The notes under the pieces were generated by a model. The model did no database searches, was not told where the DNA came from, and was given only the letters and a program-made list of their open reading frames with translations. A program made the position numbers and the translations under genes. Positions 17,340 to 26,027 of a DNA stretch of 64,000 nucleotides are shown here, in pieces (position 1 is the first letter of the stretch; each line of letters begins with the position of its first letter). Origin of the DNA: Flavobacterium phragmitis (GTDB lineage: Bacteria; Bacteroidota; Bacteroidia; Flavobacteriales; Flavobacteriaceae); NCBI RefSeq assembly GCF_900112575.1, contig NZ_FOMH01000001.1, positions 1 to 64,000 of the forward strand, given 5' to 3'.

Positions 17340-18491
17340 ATGAAAAAAGTTTACCTACTAACACTTTTGATTTCATTTTCGTCGTTTGCCCAAAAAACGT
17401 TCGACAATATTAAATCAGAAAAACTGGGAGAAGAGCGTAGAATTACAATTGGACTTCCGGCTTCTTACGAAGCAAACAAAGACAAAAAATATCCTGTTCT
17501 TTATTTACTGGATGGCGATTACTTATTTGATCCTTTTTCCGGAGCTGTAAGTTATGGTTCGTATTGGGATGATATTCCGGAAATGATTATCATCGGAATT
17601 CATCAAAATAAAGACGGAGAACGTTTTGATGACACCACAATTGACCAAAACGAAGGTCTTCCTTTTGAAAAAGGTTCCAAATTTTTCGAATTCGTCGGAG
17701 CAGAATTAGTGCCTTATATTGAAAAAAAATATCGTACCTCGCCTTTTAGAATTATTGCAGGCCACGACATAACAGCAAGTTTTGCTAATTTTTATTTGTA
17801 TAAAGAAATACCGCTTTTTAATGCATACATCTGCTTGAGTCCGGAACTGGCACCAAAAATGGAAGTGCGCATTGCCGAAAAGTTTGCTAAAATAAAAAAA
17901 CCGGTTTTCTATTACCTTTCTGCAGGAGAAGGTGACATTAAAAAGATAAAAGAACCGATTGAAAAATTAAACAATAATATTAAAATCGCTAATAATCCGT
18001 TAGTGAATTATAAATACGATGTTTTTAAGGGTGCTACACATTACACAGAAGTATTGCATTCTATTCCAAGTGCATTGTACCAGATTTTTGAAGCCTACCG
18101 ACCTATAAATTCTGCCGAATACAACGACAAAATTGCGGTTCTTCAAGAAGGTTATGCAGAATATTTAGAAAAAAAATACGCTGACATGTCTGAAGTTTTA
18201 GGAGTTCAGATTCCAGTTCGAATGAGCGATTTTAAAGTAGTAGAAAATCTTATTTTAAAAAGAAATGCTTACAGCGAATTAGGAAAAATGGCCGAAATTG
18301 GAAATGTACATTATCCAAAAGCCATGTTAGGAGAATATGAATTAGGATTAATGTATGAAAAACAAGGCGATCCAAAACATGCATCAAAAAAATACCAAAA
18401 TGCTTCGCAAATGGAGCCAATTGGCGATTTAAATAAAGACATGATGTATGAGAAGATTGACGAAATGAATACGCTTGCTAAAAAAAAGTAA
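17340..18491 (+). CDS. Alpha/beta-hydrolase-fold protein (esterase D/Fes-like) with Asp at the nucleophile position
   Basis: From ATG 17340 the protein starts with a clean signal peptide (MKKVYLLTLLISFSSFAQ); an in-frame ATG at 17328 adds only MPQI. Residues ~30-260 form an esterase of the enterochelin-esterase/esterase D type: YPVLYLLDGDYLF, IIIGIHQN, ELVPYIEKKYRT, and a conserved His in GATHYTEVL. The nucleophile elbow, normally GHSxGG, reads GHDITA (141-146), with Asp143 for Ser and Thr/Ala for the glycines. The C-terminal ~70 residues have a TPR-like YELGLMYEKQGDPKHASKKYQ. It is probably periplasmic. It may be a binding protein or use an Asp nucleophile. radA starts 3 bp later. Confidence 0.8.
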   Translation: MKKVYLLTLLISFSSFAQKTFDNIKSEKLGEERRITIGLPASYEANKDKKYPVLYLLDGDYLFDPFSGAVSYGSYWDDIPEMIIIGIHQNKDGERFDDTTIDQNEGLPFEKGSKFFEFVGAELVPYIEKKYRTSPFRIIAGHDITASFANFYLYKEIPLFNAYICLSPELAPKMEVRIAEKFAKIKKPVFYYLSAGEGDIKKIKEPIEKLNNNIKIANNPLVNYKYDVFKGATHYTEVLHSIPSALYQIFEAYRPINSAEYNDKIAVLQEGYAEYLEKKYADMSEVLGVQIPVRMSDFKVVENLILKRNAYSELGKMAEIGNVHYPKAMLGEYELGLMYEKQGDPKHASKKYQNASQMEPIGDLNKDMMYEKIDEMNTLAKKK

Positions 18492-18494
18492 ATA

Positions 18495-19856
18495 ATGTCA
18501 AAAGTTAAAACTTCCTTTTTTTGTCAAAATTGCGGGACCCAATACTCCAAATGGCAAGGGCAATGCAACGCCTGCAAAGAATGGAATACAATTGCTGAAG
18601 AAATTATTCAGAAGCAGGAAAAAGTGGCTTGGAAAAGCGAACCAACTCCAACAAATAGAGCGCCACGACCTTTAAAAATAACAGAAATCGATTCGGCACA
18701 GGAAATCCGAATGGATACTACTGACGGAGAATTGAATCGTGTTTTGGGAGGCGGAATCGTTCCAGGATCATTGACACTTTTGGGTGGCGAACCAGGAATT
18801 GGAAAAAGTACACTTTTACTTCAGATTTCATTAAAATTACCCTATAAAACATTGTATGTTTCGGGCGAGGAAAGTCAGAAACAAATAAAAATGCGCGCCG
18901 AAAGAATTACTCCAAATAGCGATAACTGCTATATTCTAACGGAAACAAAAACGCAAAATATCTTTAAACAAATTGAGGCAATTCAGCCAGAAATTGTCAT
19001 CATTGATTCTATTCAAACTTTACATACAGATTATATCGAATCAACAGCTGGAAGTATTTCTCAAATCAGAGAAACTACCGCTGAACTTATAAAATTTGCC
19101 AAAGAAACCAATATTCCGGTTATTTTAATCGGGCATATTACAAAAGACGGAAATATCGCTGGGCCAAAAATTTTGGAACACATGGTCGATACGGTGCTTC
19201 AATTTGAAGGCGACAGAAATCATATTTATAGAATTTTGCGTTCGCTGAAAAACCGTTTCGGTTCAACATCCGAACTTGGAATTTATGAAATGCTTGGAAG
19301 CGGTTTGCGAGAAGTAAGCAATCCGTCAGAAATATTGATTTCACACAAAGACGAAGAATTATCAGGAACCGCAATTGCCACAACTCTTGAAGGCATGCGT
19401 CCGCTGATGATCGAAATTCAATCTTTGGTAAGTACGGCAGTTTACGGAACGCCTCAGCGAAGCACAACAGGTTACAACGCTAAAAGACTAAATATGATTC
19501 TGGCCGTTTTAGAAAAAAGAGCCGGATTCCGTTTAGGTGCAAAAGATGTTTTCCTGAATGTAACGGGAGGAATTTCTGTTGATGATCCTGCAATTGACCT
19601 AGCCGTTGTGGCCGCGATTTTATCATCAAATGAAGATATTCCGGTTGGAAAAGGTTTCTGTTTTGCAGGTGAAGTTGGTCTTTCTGGCGAAATTCGTCCG
19701 GTTAACCGAGTGGATCAGCGTATTCAGGAAGCTGAAAAATTAGGTTTTGATACTATCTTTGTTTCCAAATACAATAAAATTGCTTTAAAAAATACAGGAA
19801 TCAAAATCGAATTGGTCGCTAAAATTGAAGATGTTGCCAGCATTCTTTTTGGTTGA
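18495..19856 (+). CDS. radA: DNA repair protein RadA
   Basis: RadA is a branch-migration helicase acting on recombination intermediates. The 453-residue protein has an N-terminal C4 zinc finger (FFCQNCGTQYSKWQGQCNAC, about 8-28). A RecA-like ATPase follows, with Walker A GGEPGIGKSTLL (about 96-107) and Walker B EIVIIDSIQT. Next are the RadA-specific KNRFGSTSELG motif and a C-terminal Lon-protease-like domain (GYNAKRLNMILAVLEKR, FLNVTGGI, AGEVGLSGEIRPV). It lies 3 bp after the esterase-like gene, so it is probably co-transcribed. Confidence 0.97.
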   Translation: MSKVKTSFFCQNCGTQYSKWQGQCNACKEWNTIAEEIIQKQEKVAWKSEPTPTNRAPRPLKITEIDSAQEIRMDTTDGELNRVLGGGIVPGSLTLLGGEPGIGKSTLLLQISLKLPYKTLYVSGEESQKQIKMRAERITPNSDNCYILTETKTQNIFKQIEAIQPEIVIIDSIQTLHTDYIESTAGSISQIRETTAELIKFAKETNIPVILIGHITKDGNIAGPKILEHMVDTVLQFEGDRNHIYRILRSLKNRFGSTSELGIYEMLGSGLREVSNPSEILISHKDEELSGTAIATTLEGMRPLMIEIQSLVSTAVYGTPQRSTTGYNAKRLNMILAVLEKRAGFRLGAKDVFLNVTGGISVDDPAIDLAVVAAILSSNEDIPVGKGFCFAGEVGLSGEIRPVNRVDQRIQEAEKLGFDTIFVSKYNKIALKNTGIKIELVAKIEDVASILFG

Positions 19857-19863
19857 TTTTATT

Positions 19864-19957
19864 TAGCCACTAATTACACAAATTTGCACGAATTTTTTAT
19901 TGAAATTTATTAGCCGCGAAAAATAATTCGAGAAATTAGTGTAATTCGTGGCAAAAA
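19864..19957. repeat. Intergenic imperfect inverted repeat (GCCACTAATTACAC module)
   Basis: TTAGCCACTAATTACAC at the left end pairs with GTGTAATTCGTGGC at the right end. The sequence fills almost the whole gap between radA and the GT51 gene. The GCCACGAATT-type module recurs near 61.45 kb. Confidence 0.65.
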
Positions 19958-19967
19958 ACTAAACTTT

Positions 19968-21932
19968 ATGAATTTTCCAAAACAAAAAATATACAAAGCA
20001 CTAAAAATACTGGGAATAGTAATTCTTGTACTTTGCATTGGATTGTACTATTTCCGAAATTCTCTTTTAAAGCAGGCCATTGCCAAAGTGACTCACAAAA
20101 TGGCCGTTCAGTACAACAGTAATTTTTCTGTAGAATCGGCTTCTTTTGATGGTTTATCTACCATTCATTTAACCGATGTTGTTTTGGCTCCGATAAATGC
20201 TGATACATTGGTCAAAATAAAAAATGTAGAAACCAGCATTAGTTTAAGTAATTTATTGATTGGAGATGTTCAGGTTGGAACTTTAAAAGTGGATAACGGT
20301 TATATTCAGTTGGTCAAAAAAGGTAAAAAGCGAAATTTTGATGCATTTCTGAAAAAAGACAAAGAAGAAACAGATTCCAACGAAAAACGTAAATATGCTT
20401 CATTTGCGTATCGAATCATTTCCAAAATCCTGAATTTGGTTCCAACCGATATGGATTTAAAAAACTTCAAATTCAAAATCGACGACAACGGAAAACAAAC
20501 TACTGTTGATGTAGATAAATTAGTTTTAAGCGACAAACAACTGGAAACTAATCTGCATGTCCAGGCTAAAGATTTTGATCAGCGTTGGAACATTAAAGGA
20601 TTTGCAGATCCAAGAAATAAAAAAGCCGATATTCGATTCTTCAATTTAGATACTGGTGCCATTCGTGTTCCATATTTGGATCAGCGTTATAATTTAAAAG
20701 CAAGCTTCGATTCGATCCGATTAAATGTTCAGAACATTGATAAAAGCGGAAGCGAACTTCATATTGATGGTTATACTTCTATCGCCAATCTTAAAATCAA
20801 TCATCCAAAAATTGCGAGCAAAGATGTTATCATCAAAAATGCCCGTTTTGATTACCGCTTTTTATTGGGAGACAGTTTTATTTCGATTGACAGCACCTCG
20901 ACTATGCAGTTGAATAAAATTAAAGTACGTCCGTACATTTCTTATGATACCGAAAAAGATACGGTTTATACTTTGAAAGTAGATATTCCGAAGATGAAAG
21001 CGCAGGATTTTATCGTTTCGCTTCCAGACGGTTTATTTACGCATTTTCAAGGCATGCAGGCGACTGGAAATTTCGATTACAAGCTAGACTTCAAATTCAA
21101 TAAAAACAAACCCAATACGCTTGTTTTTGACAGTAAACTAAACAAAGAAGATTTACGAATCACAAAATATGGCGAAGCCGATTTAAATAAACTAAACGGC
21201 GAGTTTGTCTATCGCGCGATTATTCAAAATGTATTGCAAAGACCAGTTTTGGTTGGAAATGCCAATCCGAATTACACACCTTTAGATCAAATTTCGCCTT
21301 ATCTAAGAAAATGTGTTTTAACGACAGAAGATCCGTCTTTCTTCTCTCATCGCGGATTCATCAATGAAGCTTTCAAACAATCGATTCTGAAAAACATCAG
21401 AACGAAGAAATTCTCTCGTGGCGCCAGCACAATCAGCATGCAGTTGATTAAAAATGTTTTCTTGACAAGAGAAAAAACACTTTCCCGAAAGTTGGAAGAA
21501 ATCCTATTAGTTTACATTCTAGAAAACAACCGAATTGTTAGCAAAGAAAGAATGTTGGAAGTATATTTCAACATTATCGAATGGGGTCCAAATGTTTACG
21601 GAATCGGCGAAGCAAGTCATTTTTATTTCCAAAAAAGTCCAGCCGACTTGAATGTAGATGAATGTTTGTACTTGGCAACCATTATTCCGAAGCCACGAAA
21701 ATTCATGTATCAATTTAACGATCAAGGAAATCTGAAAGATTACGCGATAAAAAATCAAAAGTTTTTAAAGAACTTGATGTTCCGCAGAGGTTTATTAGTT
21801 CCTGAAGATACAATTGGACAATTGCCGGTTTATATTTCTGGAAATGCGCGTTCGCTTATAAAAATCAAAGCGCCGGATTCTACAGCAGTTAAAAATGATT
21901 CATTGGCTGTGGATGATGAATTTGATTTGTAG
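19968..21932 (+). CDS. AsmA-like/GT51 fusion: monofunctional peptidoglycan glycosyltransferase
   Basis: This 654-residue protein has an N-terminal membrane anchor (about 12-30), then ~390 residues of repetitive beta-rich sequence like AsmA/DUF748 proteins (SASFDGLSTIHLTDVVLAP, SISLSNLLIGDVQVGTLKVDNGYIQL). A GT51 domain occupies about 420-620. GT51 motifs are visible: TEDPSFFSHRGF with the catalytic Glu, RGASTISMQLIKNVFL, RKLEEILLVYILE, and EVYFNIIEWGPNVYGIGEASHFYF. There is no transpeptidase domain. It polymerises lipid II glycan strands in the periplasm. Fusion to an AsmA-like segment, typical of envelope-spanning lipid-transfer proteins, is unusual outside this phylum. Repeats flank the gene on both sides. 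Confidence 0.88.
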   Translation: MNFPKQKIYKALKILGIVILVLCIGLYYFRNSLLKQAIAKVTHKMAVQYNSNFSVESASFDGLSTIHLTDVVLAPINADTLVKIKNVETSISLSNLLIGDVQVGTLKVDNGYIQLVKKGKKRNFDAFLKKDKEETDSNEKRKYASFAYRIISKILNLVPTDMDLKNFKFKIDDNGKQTTVDVDKLVLSDKQLETNLHVQAKDFDQRWNIKGFADPRNKKADIRFFNLDTGAIRVPYLDQRYNLKASFDSIRLNVQNIDKSGSELHIDGYTSIANLKINHPKIASKDVIIKNARFDYRFLLGDSFISIDSTSTMQLNKIKVRPYISYDTEKDTVYTLKVDIPKMKAQDFIVSLPDGLFTHFQGMQATGNFDYKLDFKFNKNKPNTLVFDSKLNKEDLRITKYGEADLNKLNGEFVYRAIIQNVLQRPVLVGNANPNYTPLDQISPYLRKCVLTTEDPSFFSHRGFINEAFKQSILKNIRTKKFSRGASTISMQLIKNVFLTREKTLSRKLEEILLVYILENNRIVSKERMLEVYFNIIEWGPNVYGIGEASHFYFQKSPADLNVDECLYLATIIPKPRKFMYQFNDQGNLKDYAIKNQKFLKNLMFRRGLLVPEDTIGQLPVYISGNARSLIKIKAPDSTAVKNDSLAVDDEFDL

Positions 21933-21933
21933 T

Positions 21934-22113
21934 TTTTGCCACGAAGGCACTAAGACACAAAGTTTTTATTTCACGCAGATTTCATAAGATTTAAGCAGAT
22001 TCTGCAGATGATTTCAAAAAAAATCTGCTCAAATCTTATGAAATCTGCGTGAAACTTGTTTTTTAGACATTTAGCGAATAAACCTTTGTGCCTTAGCGCC
22101 TTCGTGGCAAAAA
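21934..22113. repeat. Nested palindrome filling a convergent intergenic gap
   Basis: The outer arms (21934-21966 and 22080-22113) carry the GCCACGAAGGCAC...AAAG module. The inner arms (21969-22001 and 22023-22055) carry the CACGCAGATTT...AAGATT module with near-perfect pairing. It starts 2 bp after one stop codon and ends 2 bp before the next, so it is the entire space between two convergent genes. It could end or stabilise both transcripts. Confidence 0.8.
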
Positions 22114-22114
22114 A

Positions 22115-22864
22115 CTATTTAAAATTCTTCAAAAACTCTTCCTTGTAAGTTGGTGAAACTTCAATTTCAGCACCGTCGTTAAGTGTAACAATGCCGCCTT
22201 TGTTATACGATTTCACGCAATTGATATTGATGATATGCGATTTATGAACCCGAATAAAAGGCAATGGCAGAATTTCTGAAAAATGCTTTAGGAAACGGCA
22301 GACCATTTTTTTGCTTCCGTTGTTGAGATGCAAATCGGTAAAATTTCCGTTACCGCGAAGACGAACGATTTCTTCCATTTTTACGACTTCAAAACCTTCA
22401 AGTGTTGGCAGGATGACTTGTTGTTTTTCGGGTTTCTGTTCATGAAAATTTTCAACGATGATTTTATTTCTGTTGAAGATTTCATGATTCATAATTTGAT
22501 GCTGAACTTTGTTGACCGCCACAATCAATTCTTCAATACTAATAGGTTTTAAAAGATAATACGCGGCACTTTGATTCAAAGCACGAAGCGAATATTCCGA
22601 AAAAGCAGTGACAAATATGGTTTCAAAATGCAAATCTTTACAGGCTTCCAAAACATCAAAAGCATTTCCGAAAGGCATTTCGACATCCAGAAAAACCAAT
22701 TGCGGTTTCAGTTCATGAAGCAACGGAACCGCTTCTTTGATATTTTGCGCTTCGCCGATAACCTCAACCTGCGGACAATATTTGCTCAAATAATTTTTGA
22801 GTACTTCTCGCGCAGCGAGTTCGTCTTCTACAATTACACTTTTTATCTTTTGGAGCGTCATCAT
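22115..22864 (-). CDS. LytTR-family response regulator
   Basis: This 249-residue regulator has a REC domain (about 8-125) with acidic residues Glu13/Asp14, phospho-acceptor Asp60 in LVFLDVEMP, and Lys in YYLLKPI. A C-terminal LytTR DNA-binding domain (about 150-248) follows: EIVRLRGNGNFTDLHLNNGSK, CRFLKHFSEILP, FIRVHKSHIININCVKSY, and EIEVSPTYKEEFL. LytTR proteins bind pairs of ~9-bp direct repeats about two helical turns apart. Its start overlaps the sensor kinase stop (ATGATGA), so the two are translationally coupled. Likely targets are the elements at 24736-24766 and 25930-25959. Confidence 0.95.
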   Translation of the reverse strand: MMTLQKIKSVIVEDELAAREVLKNYLSKYCPQVEVIGEAQNIKEAVPLLHELKPQLVFLDVEMPFGNAFDVLEACKDLHFETIFVTAFSEYSLRALNQSAAYYLLKPISIEELIVAVNKVQHQIMNHEIFNRNKIIVENFHEQKPEKQQVILPTLEGFEVVKMEEIVRLRGNGNFTDLHLNNGSKKMVCRFLKHFSEILPLPFIRVHKSHIININCVKSYNKGGIVTLNDGAEIEVSPTYKEEFLKNFK

Positions 22865-24681
22865 ATTTTGTCAATTAATGGAAAAACAATCTGAACCATT
22901 GTACCAGATTCCAGTCCTTCTTTTTCTACAATTCTAAATGTAATTTCCTTTTTGTATAACTCGTTCAAAAGCGCAATTCGTTCTTTGGTATTGTTCAAAC
23001 CTCTGGATTCGTATATTTTTTGGTTTTTTGTTTTGAGCTCACCGCTTTTAGTTAAACCAATTCCGTTGTCTTCAATGGTTACGATTATTTTTTCGTTTTT
23101 GACATCGAATCGTAAAGACAGAAATCCTTTTTTATCCAAATAACGTAATCCATGCCAAATGGCATTTTCGAGATGTGGCTGTAAAATCATATTCGGAACA
23201 AAAACCCTTTCTGGATCTAGTGAATCGTCGACTGTAATTTCGAAATCAAATTTATCTTCAAAACGCAGATGTTCTAAATCCAGATATTTTTTCAACTGTT
23301 CAACTTCTTTATCCAAAGAAATAAAATCTTTATTCGAGTTTTCCATCATATTCCGCATCAGATTCGAATAGGAAGTCAGGTATTTATTAGCTTCCAATTC
23401 TTTATTTTCAGAAATAAACTGATTGACACTATTCAAACTATTAAAAATAAAATGCGGATTCATCTCACGACGCAAAGACTGAAGTGCAATTTCTTTATTT
23501 TTAATTTTAATGGAATACAGCGCTTTTACAATAAACATAAACAAAAGCAGTAACAACCCAACAGAACCAATGAGGAAATAATTGAAAGTGTTTTTCTTTG
23601 AAATCAGTTCGTCTTTCAGTGTCTTTTCTTTTTCCAGCTGACGGATTTTCTCTTCCGTAATCTGAAAAGTTTTCGCATCAATTAAAGTTGTATCAGAATG
23701 AATCAGTTTATCGAAATTGTCAAAAAACTGTTCATACAAAGCCATACTTTTTTTATCCTGCCCTTTTGTTTTGTAGTATTTAACCAAAGATGATAAACTC
23801 TTTTTGGCTTCCGCCGAATTTCCTTTTTGAAAAGATAAATCATACGCTTCTTTTAATGATGAAATCGCTTTTTCAGGTTCTTTCTTTTCAAAATAAATAG
23901 AGGAAAGGGATTGAAGCTGTTTTATTTCGGTCGTATAATCTTTGTTTTTTCTGGCTTCTGCCAATATTTTTTCACTTATCAAAAGCGCTTTATCAAACTG
24001 ATTGTCTTCGGCATAAACTTTAGCAATTTCGTTTTTGATTTTTATGGCTTCTTCAGGTTTGTTTTTGGTGTAGTCTAAGGCTTTGTTGTAACTCTCGATC
24101 GCAACTTTTTTATCATTTAACTGAAGTGAATTCTGTGCTTTCTGAACGTAAGCTTCTTTGACTTCACCTTTTTTGTTTTCCTTTTTCAGTAAATCAATAT
24201 TCGAATCCACATAATCTGCCTGACTTGCCGGATCGGACTGATTTTTTAAACGGTTGGCATCGTTTAAATTGATTTTTTCTTCAACTGCGTCTTTTGTCAA
24301 CGAGCCCGCTTTTTCGTAGTTTTTAATCGCCGATCCAAAGTTTTTCTGGTTTTCCTGTGCTTTAGCAAGACTTCTTGTAACACGGGTTTTGTCTTCGGTA
24401 AGTTTTAATTTGGTATAACTGTTTAAAGCTCTTTTGAAATATTCTTCTGCTTTGGCGTTATCTCCATTATTTAAAAATTCATTAGCCAGCCTTTCATAAT
24501 TCTGAGCAATTTTCGACTCATCATTTTCATCTAATGATTTGGATAATTCATCAGCTGTTTTACTGATTTTGGAACTGCTTTTCTCCATTTTTTTGCTAGG
24601 AATAGCCTGTGCTGTTATTCGCTGTGGAACTAACAACATTACAAAAAACAGACTAAAAACGATTAATGCACTACGCTTCAC
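22861..24681 (-). CDS. TPR-containing LytS-type sensor histidine kinase
   Basis: This is a membrane sensor kinase partnered with the LytTR regulator. A signal peptide (VKRSALIVFSLFFVMLLVPQRITAQ) leads to a periplasmic region of TPR repeats (about 55-325 of ~606). One transmembrane helix (FLIGSVGLLLLLFMFIVKALY) follows, then a His_kinase domain with NPHFIFNSLNS (the phospho-accepting His), HLENAIWHGLR and EDNGIGLTKSG (ATP-binding G box). No ATG fits. I chose GTG at 24681 because it places the basic residues directly before the hydrophobic core. A TTG at 24720 would add 13 residues. The TPR sensor suggests detection of an envelope protein or peptide. Confidence 0.92.
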   Translation of the reverse strand: MKRSALIVFSLFFVMLLVPQRITAQAIPSKKMEKSSSKISKTADELSKSLDENDESKIAQNYERLANEFLNNGDNAKAEEYFKRALNSYTKLKLTEDKTRVTRSLAKAQENQKNFGSAIKNYEKAGSLTKDAVEEKINLNDANRLKNQSDPASQADYVDSNIDLLKKENKKGEVKEAYVQKAQNSLQLNDKKVAIESYNKALDYTKNKPEEAIKIKNEIAKVYAEDNQFDKALLISEKILAEARKNKDYTTEIKQLQSLSSIYFEKKEPEKAISSLKEAYDLSFQKGNSAEAKKSLSSLVKYYKTKGQDKKSMALYEQFFDNFDKLIHSDTTLIDAKTFQITEEKIRQLEKEKTLKDELISKKNTFNYFLIGSVGLLLLLFMFIVKALYSIKIKNKEIALQSLRREMNPHFIFNSLNSVNQFISENKELEANKYLTSYSNLMRNMMENSNKDFISLDKEVEQLKKYLDLEHLRFEDKFDFEITVDDSLDPERVFVPNMILQPHLENAIWHGLRYLDKKGFLSLRFDVKNEKIIVTIEDNGIGLTKSGELKTKNQKIYESRGLNNTKERIALLNELYKKEITFRIVEKEGLESGTMVQIVFPLIDKI

Positions 24682-24735
24682 AACAAGTAATTTAGAAAAT
24701 GTAAAGTAACCTAATTTCAAATTCCTATCCTATAT

Positions 24736-24766
24736 CTTTCACCAAGTCAAACGGCCTGTTGACCCA
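24736..24766 (+). promoter_or_regulatory. Putative LytTR direct-repeat site, SIMPL gene
   Basis: CTTTCACCA (24736-24744) and GTTGACCCA (24758-24766) are direct half-sites 22 bp apart start to start. Sequence and position match the element at 25930-25959: the second half-site ends 29 bp before the -7 box here and 30 bp before it there. Confidence 0.6.
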
Positions 24767-24795
24767 TTCTGCCAAAAATACGTTTTTTCCTGCAA

Positions 24796-24803
24796 TACAT
24801 TTG
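24796..24803 (+). promoter_or_regulatory. -7 box of the SIMPL gene
   Basis: TACATTTG matches TAnnTTTG and lies 23 bp before the ATG at 24827. Where the -33 TTG should be, the sequence is AAA, which suggests dependence on an activator. Confidence 0.6.
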
Positions 24804-24826
24804 TTTCCTAATCTAAAATCAAAATC

Positions 24827-25786
24827 ATGAAAAAACTATTCTTATCTTTTTTAATCATTCTGTTTTCTCAGTTCATCAACGCACAGGTATCAGGAAATGT
24901 GAATTACCAAAATCAATATAATGCCCAAAACACGATTAACGTTAATTTTCCTTCTAATGATGGAATAGTCGCAAGCGTAAAAGGACTTGCCAATGTTAAA
25001 GCAGATTCTTATACCGCTATTTTCAGCACCACTCAAACCGGCAAAACAACCAAAGAAGTCAACGAATTACTTGACCAGAGAATTACGCAGGCGCTGAACG
25101 AAATCAAACTTAAAAAAGGCGTTGAAACTTTTGTCGATATGATTTCGTTTGTTCCGGTTTATGAATATGAATCCGAAAAAAAAGTATTCAGCCGTAAAAC
25201 CTATAACGAAGTTCCGATTGGATTTGAATTGAAGAAAAACATTCACATCAAATTCTCCGATCCCAATCAGCTGAATGAGTTTATTTCTATTTTATCCAAT
25301 AATGAAATTTACGATTTGGTGCGAGTAGATTACTTTTCAAATGCTTTGGAAACCATCAAAAAAGAAATGATGACCAAAGCCAGATTGCTGATTCAGGAAA
25401 AAATGAAGAATTATGAAGTTCTTCTTGGCGAAACCTTTACAAACACTGAAAAAAGAATAACCGATGATTTCATTGTAAACTTACCCGTAGAAATGTATAA
25501 ATCCTATGAAGCCTACAATAGTTCCTCTTTGAACTTAAAAAAATCGGCGAATGTCAATCAGACCATTAAATCGACAACGCTTTATTATCAGCCTGTTTTC
25601 GGTAAAGAGTTTGATTTTATTATTAATCCTTCGGTTTTAGAACCAGTTATTCAGGTACAATACGAAGTAAAAATCATCATTAACAGAGAAAAGAAACAAA
25701 CTGCAAAAACGGACAAAGAGTTTATTTTGGTTACACCAAATGGCGATTTGAAAACTTTAAATATCAATACTCCAAAACAAAATTAA
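24827..25786 (+). CDS. SIMPL-domain (DUF541-like) secreted protein
   Basis: This is a 319-residue exported protein with a signal peptide (MKKLFLSFLIILFSQFINAQ). After a short Asn/Gln-rich stretch, the region from about residue 45 (VASVKGLANVKADSYTAIFSTTQTGKT...LLDQRITQALNEIKLKKGV) resembles the SIMPL/DUF541 fold. The later alpha/beta repeats are VGFELKKNIHIKFSD-like and ARLLIQEKMKNYEVLLGETF. SIMPL proteins are periplasmic or outer-membrane and their biochemical role is poorly known. The gene has its own promoter with a likely LytTR site, and it is divergent from the kinase/regulator pair. I infer it belongs to that regulon. Confidence 0.75.
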   Translation: MKKLFLSFLIILFSQFINAQVSGNVNYQNQYNAQNTINVNFPSNDGIVASVKGLANVKADSYTAIFSTTQTGKTTKEVNELLDQRITQALNEIKLKKGVETFVDMISFVPVYEYESEKKVFSRKTYNEVPIGFELKKNIHIKFSDPNQLNEFISILSNNEIYDLVRVDYFSNALETIKKEMMTKARLLIQEKMKNYEVLLGETFTNTEKRITDDFIVNLPVEMYKSYEAYNSSSLNLKKSANVNQTIKSTTLYYQPVFGKEFDFIINPSVLEPVIQVQYEVKIIINREKKQTAKTDKEFILVTPNGDLKTLNINTPKQN

Positions 25787-25799
25787 TTTAACACATATA

Positions 25800-25912
25800 A
25801 ACATAGATTTAAAAAAATCTTGATTTTCACACATAGCTATGTCTTTTATTATGAAGTAAAACGCCTTTATAAGTTACAAAATCTATGTTTCTATGCGTTG
25901 AAAATAATTACA
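25800..25912. repeat. Intergenic imperfect inverted repeat
   Basis: AAACATAGATTT near the left end pairs with AAATCTATGTTT near the right end, with further partial pairing inside (ACATAGCTATGT at 25833-25844 is itself a palindrome). It sits between the SIMPL gene and the LytTR element of the VWA operon and may serve as the terminator. Confidence 0.55.
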
Positions 25913-25929
25913 CCTATTATGCTGAGATC

Positions 25930-25959
25930 GTTTCACCAAGTCAAAAGCCCGTTTCACCC
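25930..25959 (+). promoter_or_regulatory. Putative LytTR direct-repeat site, VWA operon
   Basis: GTTTCACCA (25930-25938) and GTTTCACCC (25951-25959) are direct repeats 21 bp apart start to start, agreeing in 8 of 9 bases. CACCAAGTCAAA is shared with the 24.7-kb element. Confidence 0.65.
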
Positions 25960-25989
25960 TTTGTCCGAAAAATAGGCCTTTTTTGTTTC

Positions 25990-25997
25990 TAAGTTTG
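25990..25997 (+). promoter_or_regulatory. -7 box of the VWA operon
   Basis: TAAGTTTG matches TAnnTTTG and lies 30 bp before the ATG at 26028. No TTG is found 17-23 bp upstream, as at the SIMPL promoter. Confidence 0.6.
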
Positions 25998-26027
25998 ATC
26001 TGTAATCATCAGTAAAAACTAAAAATT

